Assembly (NCBI GenBank): GCA_937873255.1
Contig: CALMVM010000364.1
Location: 1-5,627 of the forward strand
Origin: an uncultured Verrucomicrobiota bacterium
Lineage (GTDB): Bacteria; Verrucomicrobiota; Verrucomicrobiia; Chthoniobacterales; SZAS-18
Reading direction: 5' to 3'
Length of the DNA: 5,627 nt
Positions 1 to 5,627 of this stretch are shown here, in pieces. Made by a program: the position numbers and the translations under genes. Below the pieces are notes generated by a model. That model saw only the letters and a list, made by a program, of their open reading frames with translations, searched no databases and was not told the DNA's origin. The stretch's first letter is position 1, and each line of letters starts with the position of its first letter.

Positions 1-3000
1 CCGATAGTCCCTTTGGAGTGGGGGTCGGGGCACTCTCCGTTTGGTCCGTCGCTGCCCGCAACGTGGACGTGGCCGCTAGGCTCCTGGAGTTCCTGAAATC
101 GGAACGCCAGCACTATCCTGCGTCCCTCCAGTCGTTTCTCGATGGCTGCACACCGGCCCAGGCGATCCAGGCGTTATTCGGCCCGCTCACGTTTGAATTA
201 GGCGCTGGCGACACCGAGGCGTTGTTGAATGCCATCGATGTGCAACTTGCCGAAATCGCGGAGGCGAGTGGCATCATGGCCGCGGCGGCCCTCCGAACGA
301 GGGCTGCTTTGTTCGAGCGGGTTTGCGCCGTCGCGGGACAGCGGTCCGAGCGCTGGCTCGGCCACGCACACCTTTCCGTGGTTCTTGCTGCCAGTGCCTC
401 CGTCGTAGTCCGACCCGAGTTCGATCACCTCATGCGGCAAGCGGAAGAAATGGGTGCGGCCGTTCGGGAACTGCTCGATTCCCAGGCTGAGGCTGGTGCG
501 ACAACGGAACGTCCTTTGCCGCCTCCCCGGGATTCCATCTCGCGCAGGACGGTCGTCGCTACGCTACGCGCAAAGCTACGAGAATCCCAGATCGTGTTCG
601 TTCAAGGGTCGGCCGGGATGGGCAAAACCACTTTGGCGAAATTGCTCGCTGCTCAGGAACCCGACATTTGGCTATGGGGCGCCATGGCGGGGCTACGAGG
701 TGAAGCCGTCGTCCAGAAGTTGCGAGCCGTGGGAACCCACTTGGCTCGCGCATCGACCACGCCTTTCCTCATCGTGGATGACGTGGACGTTTCGGTGGTG
801 ATGCAAACCCGACTCGACGATGCCCTCGCCACCATGGCGGTGTTGTTGCGCCAGCGGGGCGGCGAAATGCTCATTACCACACAGGGGCTGCCGAGCACGC
901 GACTGATAGAGGCTTGCGGCATCGATATTTCACCTGTGTTCTCGGCACCTCGGATGGACGAGCAGGAAGTGCGCGAACTGGCCATTTTGCTTGGCTGCCC
1001 GGAAGGAGTAAGACTCGAACTCTGGGGACGATTTGCACAGTTGCGAAGTCGAGGAAATCCTCAATTGTGTCGAGCAATCCTCATCGACGCAAAGAGCCGG
1101 AACTGGCCAGAAGTTCCAGTCGAAAGCGATGTCTCCACTTCGAGGGCAAATTCTGTCCGGACAGAAGCGCGACGTTTGGTCTCGGCTCTACCCGAAGCCG
1201 AAAAAGAGTTGCTGTTCAGGTTGTCCTTGATGGACGGTCGATTCCGCCGTGAACATGCCCTCCAAATTGCGGGAGGTCCACCACCATTGTTTCGTCCCGG
1301 CGAAGCCTTCGACCCACTCGTGGGTGCGTGGATCGAGCCGATGTCCGAATCGACTTATCGAATCTCACCGCTTCTGTCGGGAGCGGCGAACGATATCTAC
1401 GACACCGAAAGGGTTCGTACGATCCACGTTCAGATCGCGACGGCGTTGATCCAGCAGCAGCCGTCGCCGGCAGAGGGAGCACTGGCATTCGAGCATGCTT
1501 GGAAGGCCAAGCATCAAGATGCCCTCGGTGGATTGACCCAGTCGTTGCTAAAACAGTCTTCCGATATCTTGCGCCCGGTATCCTTTCACTTGGCATGGTT
1601 CGCCTTCGAAAGCATCGAACGCGGTGGAACCCTGTTGCCCGAGAATCCGCATCTCAGCACGCTTCTACGCGGATTGCAGTTGAACGTCGCTGCAGCGGCT
1701 GTACCCGTCGTTGCAGCCAAGATTCTGCGAGCGTGGCTCGCCGAAACCGATTTGCTGCCTCAGCCGAAGGCACGCTCCGCAGCGAAGATGATGGTCGTCG
1801 TGGAAGCTCTGCGACGCGCGGACATGACATTGCCCGCTGCGGATCTGATCACATATTTGAACCTCCTCTTTGATGCGCGTGATCGCAACGACGCCGTGTA
1901 TCGGGTGGCCGAGAAACGGACGCGCCGCCGCAGTGGGGGACCGGCGAGCGAGTTCCATTACTCGGATTTTGCTGAGCTGCAAACCGTGCTTTCCCTCAAC
2001 CGATGCCGCAGCGTTGCATGGCTCGACGAGTGGCTGACGGCCATGGAAACACTGGATCAAGCCAATCGTGAACGTTTTCTTTCCGCCTTCCGCCGAAATG
2101 GTTGGTGGTGCGGCCCGATGATCGACGCGGCCTGGCTGGACGAAGAACTGAAGAGTGACCCCGACTGGACCCGTTGCCTCGAAGTGGTGGAGCGTGCGAA
2201 ACGATTGGCTCAACGATGGCAGACGCCAGGATTCGTGGAGTCGGCAGTACGTGCCTCCGCAGTGATCCGAGATGAATACCAACACGAACCACACGCCGCC
2301 TTGCAAGCACTGGACGCATTCCTGGCGGCGTCCGACGCCCATCCGCCCAGATTGCTGGATGCCCGCGCGGCAGTGCTCTTCCACCTCGGAGATTACCCAG
2401 CCGCCATCGCGGTTTGGGACGCCATACTCCCCACGTGGCAGCCGGTGAACAGCCAAGATCGCTACCCGGCTTTCGCATGCAGACTGCACGCGATCGCGCT
2501 CGCCCGGTTGGGCGACCTTTCCAAAGCTGCGGAAGGTTTCGTCGATGCGTGCAGGCGATTGCCCCGAGAAACGCAATCGCCGCAATGCGCCGGCTTACTG
2601 GCGGATGCCGCGTTGAGTTGGTGGACGGCAGGCGAACGCGGCAAGGCGCTCGCGGTGTTGTCCGACGCGGTCCTACGAGCCGACGAACTACCCACCGGCC
2701 ACTCTGATCTGCTCGCGTTCCGGATGCGTCGCATGGTTGGAAACCTCGTGTTGTTGTTGCACAACCAGATGACCGGTTGGTCCGTTGAAAATCAAGCGCA
2801 ACCACCGATCGGAGCGATGAGCGACCTCGCTACACCCGAGGCATTCCGAGATTTGCCGGAAGGCCGTTACGAATACGTGTGGACGCTGCTCCGTCGGTTG
2901 GGCAACTCCATCGGTCACGATGTCGAGATCCCGCCCGCGAGACGATCTCAGACCGAAGGCCCGCCGTTGACAGTCTCACGATTCTTCGATGCGCAGACCG

Positions 3001-3779
3001 CGATTGAGACGGCCTGCCGACGAGGGACGCTCCACGAGCTGCCTCGACTCGCCCTCATCTTGGATTACGAGTATGCCCAGGGCCAAGAGGTTCTACGTCG
3101 GCGAAGGGTTACGGAAGGATTGCCACCGCTAGATGCCCCGGTGCTGACAGGCTGGAAAAGCGACATCGCGGGGGAAAACCTCTTCCGGGTTGGAGCGGTG
3201 ATCGCGGCGGCCAAAGGGAACCTGCGCCAAGCCGTAGGCTCATGGAGGTCAGATGCGGCAACTTTCCAGTGGGGAGAACCATTTCAACTTTGGCTTGATC
3301 GCACCGTCGATCTGTTTGCAACTCCTCTTTCGGAAGCTTGTGATCGGCTTCGCAATGACATCACCAGCTTGTCTGCAAACGATGGCCTGCTGACCGCCAC
3401 CCGTGTTGCGACCGATTTCCAGGCATCTCCGAGAGATAGCGCACGTTCGCACGTGCAGCTATTGCTGGCGCTGGCTCCCAGTTTTTGGCGAACGGCAGCG
3501 GGATTTGTCTTGGCCGAGTTGTACGAACGCATTTGGCGTCGTCACGCATCGAACACAGCAATGCTGCTCACTCCTCGGACGACTGTCCCGGCCTTGTTGG
3601 AAGCCTGTGAGGCAGCGAGATTCGGTTTTGCCAAGGCCGCTGGAATCATCATTGCAGCAATCCCGGCAACAGACCTACGCACGAGTCGAAACTTGCAGGA
3701 AAGTCTCCGGCAACTGCGAGACGACAACCTCCCCATCGGCCGAGTTCCCAATCCGTTCCAATCATCGGTGAGCCCCTGA
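1..3779 (+). CDS. STAND-family P-loop NTPase with C-terminal TPR-like helical repeats; 5'-partial
   Basis: Residues are numbered from the GTG at 18 (1253 codons from there). Seen: Walker A GSAGMGKTT at 197-205, after the hydrophobic strand QIVFV; Walker B FLIVDDVD at 250-257; a sensor-like strand MLITTQG at 284-290; and a GNP motif at 346-348 in the place of the GxP of NB-ARC/STAND ATPases. Residues about 385-455 look like a winged helix, ending in YRISPLL where plant and animal relatives carry MHD. Residues about 740-890 hold three or four TPR-like helical pairs, clearest at 778-809 (with LGDY and AAI), 818-849 and 858-889. The rest to the C-terminus is helical, with no membrane segment or signal peptide. 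Residues about 45-125 are a helical domain preceding the ATPase. Known: STAND proteins are ATP-dependent switches that oligomerise after ligand sensing, and many bacterial ones defend against phage. Inferred: the start is upstream, because the frame is open to base 3 and the GTG at 18 has GGA directly against it, too close for a ribosome-binding site. The missing N-terminus probably carries the effector. The exact subfamily is not determined. Confidence 0.9.
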   Translation, partial: DSPFGVGVGALSVWSVAARNVDVAARLLEFLKSERQHYPASLQSFLDGCTPAQAIQALFGPLTFELGAGDTEALLNAIDVQLAEIAEASGIMAAAALRTRAALFERVCAVAGQRSERWLGHAHLSVVLAASASVVVRPEFDHLMRQAEEMGAAVRELLDSQAEAGATTERPLPPPRDSISRRTVVATLRAKLRESQIVFVQGSAGMGKTTLAKLLAAQEPDIWLWGAMAGLRGEAVVQKLRAVGTHLARASTTPFLIVDDVDVSVVMQTRLDDALATMAVLLRQRGGEMLITTQGLPSTRLIEACGIDISPVFSAPRMDEQEVRELAILLGCPEGVRLELWGRFAQLRSRGNPQLCRAILIDAKSRNWPEVPVESDVSTSRANSVRTEARRLVSALPEAEKELLFRLSLMDGRFRREHALQIAGGPPPLFRPGEAFDPLVGAWIEPMSESTYRISPLLSGAANDIYDTERVRTIHVQIATALIQQQPSPAEGALAFEHAWKAKHQDALGGLTQSLLKQSSDILRPVSFHLAWFAFESIERGGTLLPENPHLSTLLRGLQLNVAAAAVPVVAAKILRAWLAETDLLPQPKARSAAKMMVVVEALRRADMTLPAADLITYLNLLFDARDRNDAVYRVAEKRTRRRSGGPASEFHYSDFAELQTVLSLNRCRSVAWLDEWLTAMETLDQANRERFLSAFRRNGWWCGPMIDAAWLDEELKSDPDWTRCLEVVERAKRLAQRWQTPGFVESAVRASAVIRDEYQHEPHAALQALDAFLAASDAHPPRLLDARAAVLFHLGDYPAAIAVWDAILPTWQPVNSQDRYPAFACRLHAIALARLGDLSKAAEGFVDACRRLPRETQSPQCAGLLADAALSWWTAGERGKALAVLSDAVLRADELPTGHSDLLAFRMRRMVGNLVLLLHNQMTGWSVENQAQPPIGAMSDLATPEAFRDLPEGRYEYVWTLLRRLGNSIGHDVEIPPARRSQTEGPPLTVSRFFDAQTAIETACRRGTLHELPRLALILDYEYAQGQEVLRRRRVTEGLPPLDAPVLTGWKSDIAGENLFRVGAVIAAAKGNLRQAVGSWRSDAATFQWGEPFQLWLDRTVDLFATPLSEACDRLRNDITSLSANDGLLTATRVATDFQASPRDSARSHVQLLLALAPSFWRTAAGFVLAELYERIWRRHASNTAMLLTPRTTVPALLEACEAARFGFAKAAGIIIAAIPATDLRTSRNLQESLRQLRDDNLPIGRVPNPFQSSVSP

Positions 3780-4108
3780 TGACCACTCCCATCCAAAAGA
3801 TTTCCGGGGTCGGTCAGGGCACGCCGAACACCCAGCGGACAGCGCCTCAGAGGAATGCACCATTTTCTTGGGCCGCTCGGCTCTCAACCGATATCTGGGC
3901 GAAGGGACAAGTTGATGAAATCGTTGTTTTCCGGATAGAGATCGTGGATGCAATTCGCCGATTCCATGTAGGACAAGAGCGAGAAATACTGACCCGCGAG
4001 CCCTTTTTCCAGGTGCTCGGTATCGATCTTCACGCGGTGCGCCTCATGCGCGTGGTGTTTGTTCAGGAACGTTTGTTTGAACGCTTTTCTCACCGGCGTT
4101 CCGTATAG
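3779..4108 (+). CDS. Possible small ORF translationally coupled to the STAND gene; no recognised family
   Basis: This 109-codon ATG ORF begins in a TGATG junction, sharing its A with the stop codon of the STAND gene. That arrangement permits termination-reinitiation coupling. The first 45 residues or so are of low quality, rich in T, Q, P and N. Residues about 46-109 alternate hydrophobic and charged residues (for example VDEIVVFRIEIVDAIRRF) and could fold. GC at third codon positions in that part is only about half, lower than the STAND gene appears. A minus-strand ORF uses exactly the same codon boundaries across 3884-4108, so the hydrophobic pattern may just be the complement of a hydrophilic protein. 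If it is real, its position suggests a partner of the STAND protein. I do not recognise it, and it excludes the minus-strand ORF. Confidence 0.22.
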   Translation: MTTPIQKISGVGQGTPNTQRTAPQRNAPFSWAARLSTDIWAKGQVDEIVVFRIEIVDAIRRFHVGQEREILTREPFFQVLGIDLHAVRLMRVVFVQERLFERFSHRRSV

Positions 4109-4258
4109 GGTTGGCAGGCTTGGTGATGCTCGCTTGCATGGCAGCCTTGCGGCTGTTCTTCGGGGTGGCCACGCCGACGGAGACGATCTTCGACCGGCTG
4201 TTCCTGTTCCTGGTCGCCGACCACGGAAGTTCATGCGTTCCAAATCCCCCGGTGGCAC
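3884..4258 (-). CDS. Possible minus-strand hypothetical ORF, perhaps a frameshifted gene remnant
   Basis: This is a 124-codon GTG-start ORF, convergent with the STAND gene. The last 75 codons or so, on the minus strand from about 4105 down to 3884, look protein-like: a basic helix with KAFKQTFLNKHHAHEAHR, then LEKGLAGQYFSLLSYMES, then DLYPENNDFINLSLRPDIG and a TGA stop. Codon choice there favours CTG, CTC, GCG, GTG, AAC, ATC and GAG. The first 45 codons are rich in AGA, AGG, CCA and TCA and look untranslated. Just upstream, from about 4225 to 4110, a different minus-strand frame has better codon choice (contains SKIVSVGVATPKNSRKAAM). One frameshift near 4090-4115 would join the two good parts, so this may be a decayed gene. 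I recognise no family. It excludes the plus-strand ORF at 3779-4108. Confidence 0.25.
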   Translation of the reverse strand: MPPGDLERMNFRGRRPGTGTAGRRSSPSAWPPRRTAARLPCKRASPSLPTLYGTPVRKAFKQTFLNKHHAHEAHRVKIDTEHLEKGLAGQYFSLLSYMESANCIHDLYPENNDFINLSLRPDIG

Positions 4259-4608
4259 AACGCCGCCCGAGGGTTTGCGACCGGCCGCTCAACCGTGCGC
4301 CGATCAGGAACAGCCCCAGCAAATCAACCATCGACCGTCGCCGTGCGTGAGAGCGCCGGGGCATCTGGCACTTTGACTCGAATGATCACTTGGTTCCTCC
4401 AGAAGAGACGGCAACGGGAGGACCATTTTCACTGGAACCTTCGCTCATGGAATTGGCCAGCGGGCTGCACGGTCTCACCCACGACCGCCCGTCAAGCCGC
4501 CGCCTGAACCTGTTCACCCACGGAACAGAATCTGCCCGAAGCCGTCAACAAACGCCTGATAAAGTCTCGGGAGTAACGCACCGTGAACATCGCCAACGCT
4601 CAAAATGA

Positions 4609-4623
4609 GGTGCTCACAGCACC
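4609..4623. repeat. Perfect hairpin with an overlapping alternative stem
   Basis: GGTGCT-cac-AGCACC forms a perfect 6-bp stem with a 3-nt loop. The ACC at its end is shared with a second possible stem, ACCCA (4621-4625) with TGGGT (4634-4638), so the two stems are mutually exclusive. No T-run follows, so this is not a standard intrinsic terminator. The role is unknown. Confidence 0.5.
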
Positions 4624-4716
4624 CACGATAGGATGGGTCGCTCGCCGTAAGCTGTTGATTTCTAACGCTAGGGCTCTTTCGGTGCGTAATTTCCGAATCT
4701 ATTGAGTATCCATTAC

Positions 4717-4737
4717 AAAGTCATAAGTTATGACCTT
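4717..4737. promoter_or_regulatory. Operator-like palindrome
   Basis: The 15-base core GTCATAAGTTATGAC (4720-4734) is a perfect inverted repeat of 7 bp arms around a central G. With flanks it becomes 10-1-10 with a single mismatched pair. It lies in a short AT-rich patch in otherwise GC-rich DNA. A weak -35-like TTGAGT (4702-4707) stands just upstream, and a -10 at the usual distance would fall inside the palindrome, but no good -10 hexamer is present. Symmetry, length and AT content suit the site of a dimeric transcription factor. The regulator and the controlled gene are unknown, and no convincing gene starts nearby. Confidence 0.4.
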
Positions 4738-4802
4738 CTTAACTCATGCATAATCACGGATTTCCTGTGAATGCGTGCAGAGAAGTCTCCCATGAAGCGA
4801 TG

Positions 4803-4820
4803 TAGCGTCCGAGTACGCTA
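4803..4820. repeat. Perfect 6-6-6 hairpin
   Basis: TAGCGT and ACGCTA are perfect complements around the 6-base loop ccgagt. No T-run follows and no gene is adjacent. It could be a chance inverted repeat, an RNA hairpin or a protein site. Confidence 0.4.
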
Positions 4821-5088
4821 GAGAACGAGGCCTGGTTCAAGGAAGTGAGCCAAAGACACTTTGATGCGTAGGTGTGAAGTTCATCCGGGCTGGTTTGCTC
4901 GTGCTCCCCCGCGCGGCAGCGTCGGGCCTGCAGCATTCTCCGCTTGTGCACAACAACATTTGGATCGTGTGCGGTGCTTGTCGTCTGTCTTGTGTACTAC
5001 CGTTTGCTTATACTTCATCGCTAAGAGGCCGTTCACGTAACCGCAGCTTGCCTCTTGGGTACAACCCGTATGCAGAAGGATGCAGTTG

Positions 5089-5163
5089 ATGAACATTGCC
5101 ACCGTGTGTCGGGTGATAGGGTTGTTTGTTCTGACGATGACGCTCGCCGCGATGGCATTTTGA
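5089..5163 (+). CDS. Possible 24-residue hydrophobic peptide
   Basis: ATG at 5089 opens 24 codons ending in TGA at 5161-5163. The peptide, MNIATVCRVIGLFVLTMTLAAMAF, has a single basic residue, Arg8, followed by an unbroken hydrophobic stretch, as in a signal peptide core or a single membrane helix. An AAGGA motif (5076-5080) stands 8 bases before the ATG, which is a good ribosome-binding site. A TATACT hexamer at 5009-5014 could be a -10 element, but no convincing -35 accompanies it. It could be a true micropeptide, the 5' remnant of a secreted or membrane protein cut by a stop, or chance. The sequence after the stop does not obviously continue a protein. Confidence 0.25.
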   Translation: MNIATVCRVIGLFVLTMTLAAMAF

Positions 5164-5250
5164 AGGTCGCGATCCACTCGATCTACTTTGGCTGTCCGAT
5201 CGAATGTGCGGTTGTTGTTCGATTGGTTTCCCCTCACTTCATTCCTTACT

Positions 5251-5427
5251 GTCGGCGGAGCCGACTTCCCCCGCGCGTAGCGGGGTGGCGCGAAGCGCCG
5301 GGGGCGCGTCCCACTCGAAGCTTGCGTAGAGTGGGTACTATATTACGGCTTTAGCCGTCTTGTTTGGATTCCCTGGCGTGTGTAGCCGGAGGCGTAACAT
5401 CGCCACCTTCATTGCGGCTTCAGCCGC
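5251..5427. repeat. Cluster of six hairpins (palindromic repeat cluster)
   Basis: Six inverted repeats follow one another. 1) GTCGGC-gga-GCCGAC, 5251-5265. 2) CCCCGC-gcgta-GCGGGG, 5269-5285. 3) GGCGC-gaa-GCGCC, 5287-5299. 4) CCCACTC with GAGTGGG around a 12-base loop, 5310-5335. 5) ACGGCT-tt-AGCCGT, 5345-5358. 6) GCGGCT-tc-AGCCGC, 5414-5427. Units 5 and 6 are related: their 20-base surroundings (5343-5362 and 5412-5431) agree at 17 positions, and two of the three differences (positions 3 and 16 of the 20) are paired with each other and preserve the stem. Small-loop palindromes of this style resemble dispersed REP-like elements of planctomycete genomes; that comparison is from memory. Confidence 0.65.
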
Positions 5428-5451
5428 CTTGATGAGAAGGCAGATGGTCAC

Positions 5452-5460
5452 TGTGGATAA
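5452..5460 (-). promoter_or_regulatory. Perfect consensus DnaA-box nonamer (single)
   Basis: TGTGGATAA on the plus strand reads TTATCCACA on the minus strand, the E. coli consensus DnaA box. I found no second box, and a lone 9-base match in a window this size is not rare, so the assignment as a functional site is weak. Its interest comes from the AT-rich palindrome and direct repeats that follow within 60 bases. Confidence 0.25.
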
Positions 5461-5503
5461 AGGTGGAGAGTGGAAAGGGTGGTTGTGCTGCTGATTCCAA
5501 AGG

Positions 5504-5515
5504 GTTTATATAAAC
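5504..5515. promoter_or_regulatory. TATA-rich 12-bp perfect palindrome
   Basis: GTTTATATAAAC is fully self-complementary and directly abuts the first of the right-end direct repeats. It contains TATAAA-like sequence that could serve as a -10 element, an easily melted site or a protein-binding site. No -35 partner is clear. Confidence 0.3.
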
Positions 5516-5598
5516 TTTCGCGGTTCGTTCCTCCCATGTGCACACTTTCGCTGCCCGTTCCTTCCACCCGAGGGAAATTTCGCGGTTCATACCCACCA
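5516..5598. repeat. Three imperfect direct repeats about 30 bp apart
   Basis: Units begin with TTTCGC at 5516, 5546 and 5578 (spacings 30 and 32). Unit 1 reads TTTCGCGGTTCGTTCCTCCC, unit 2 TTTCGCTGCCCGTTCCTTCC, unit 3 TTTCGCGGTTCATACCCACC. Over 21 bases units 1 and 2 share about 17. Units 1 and 3 share their first 11 bases exactly. The spacing is close to three helical turns, so bound proteins would lie on roughly the same face. Units are too divergent, and the intervening bases too few, for a CRISPR array. Confidence 0.5.
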
Positions 5599-5627
5599 CC
5601 TTTCCATTTTTAACCGGGTGAAAATAT

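Larger units (their letters stand above)
4381..5088. other. Long intergenic stretch without a convincing gene
   Basis: I see no ORF here with both protein-like sequence and a credible start. The short frames crossing it are compositionally odd, rich in Arg, Ser and Cys. The left third (to about 4600) is GC-rich. Around 4680-4760 the sequence becomes AT-rich and contains an operator-like palindrome. Two perfect 6-bp-stem hairpins (4609-4623 and 4803-4820) and a 10-bp palindrome TTGTGCACAA (4944-4953) also lie here. No tRNA T-loop signature or rRNA-like segment was seen, and no hairpin followed by a T-run that would mark a strong intrinsic terminator for the STAND gene. Confidence 0.6.
5471..5606. 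repeat. Imperfect inverted repeat framing the right-end block
   Basis: TGGAAAGGGTGGTTG (5471-5485) and CCCACCACCTTTCCA (5592-5606) are inverted copies that pair over about 13 bases with one bulge and a mismatch near the inner end. They enclose the 12-bp AT palindrome and the direct repeats. They could be the base of a large RNA stem or the ends of a small element, but no flanking target duplication was seen. Confidence 0.35.
5164..5627. other. Intergenic right end, rich in hairpins and repeats, no gene seen
   Basis: No ORF here looks like protein. The left part carries a run of hairpins. From about 5450 the sequence changes to a purine-rich strand (GTGGA three times between 5454 and 5475), then an AT-rich palindrome, then three pyrimidine-rich direct repeats to the window edge. 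Any gene served by these elements would lie to the right, outside the window. Confidence 0.6.

Noticed and set aside
1665..2585. Long antisense ORF (306 codons) inside the STAND gene
   Set aside because: It lies wholly opposite a clearly coding frame, its translation is rich in Arg, Gly and His with no domain pattern, and such ORFs are expected opposite GC-rich genes.
4111..4350. Plus-strand TTG-start ORF with a hydrophobic first half (MLACMAALRLFFG)
   Set aside because: The start is a TTG without a ribosome-binding site, the second half is Arg/Pro-rich, and the hydrophobicity can be explained by Lys/Asn/Gln codons on the opposite strand.
3780..4600. Insertion-sequence remnant
   Set aside because: I could find no transposase motif, terminal inverted repeats or target-site duplication, although decayed sequence cannot be excluded.
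4583..4705. Short GTG-start ORF (about 40 codons)
   Set aside because: No ribosome-binding site, no recognisable pattern, and it includes the hairpin at 4609-4623.
4881..5237. Minus-strand ORF of 118 codons
   Set aside because: Rich in Cys, Arg and Asn with no fold-like pattern; it crosses palindromes and a composition change, and no ribosome-binding site was evident.
5055..5354. Plus-strand TTG-start ORF of 99 codons
   Set aside because: It runs through three GC-rich hairpins, has a rare start codon, and its C-terminal part is an Arg/Pro-rich translation of those palindromes.
5516..5598. CRISPR array
   Set aside because: The units diverge in sequence, the distance from unit to unit is only 30-32 bp in total, and there are just three units without distinct spacers.

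Overview
The window is a moderately GC-rich bacterial segment. It holds one very large plus-strand gene, then about 1.8 kb with no convincing gene. Several self-complementary trinucleotide-loop hairpins of the GGC-nnn-GCC and GCG-nnn-CGC kind sit in long, poorly coding intergenic DNA. That style fits Planctomycetota such as the Pirellulales. This is an impression of style, not a proof of taxonomy.

Positions 1-3779 are almost entirely one open reading frame for a STAND-type P-loop ATPase. It has an N-terminal helical segment, an NTPase core with a perfect Walker A (GSAGMGKTT) and Walker B (FLIVDD), a winged-helix-like segment, and a long alpha-helical C-terminal half with at least three TPR-like repeats. 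The frame stays open to the left edge, so the real start, and probably an effector or sensor domain, lies outside the window. Proteins of this layout act as signal-activated switches, and many bacterial members are antiphage defence proteins (Avs and relatives). Here that role is inferred from architecture alone.

Positions 3779-4380 are ambiguous. A 109-codon ORF starts in a TGATG overlap with the STAND stop, as in translational coupling. A minus-strand ORF using the same codon boundaries looks at least as protein-like over its last 75 codons. A second minus-strand frame just upstream also has good codon choice, so a frameshifted minus-strand gene remnant is possible. None of these resembles a family I can name.

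Positions 4380-5627 are mainly non-coding. They carry an operator-like palindrome (4717-4737), several isolated hairpins, a possible 24-residue membrane peptide (5089-5163) and a cluster of six hairpins (5251-5427). The right end has a perfect DnaA-box nonamer, a TATA-rich 12-bp palindrome and three imperfect direct repeats about 30 bp apart, partly framed by a longer inverted repeat. The right end is the least explained part of the window.
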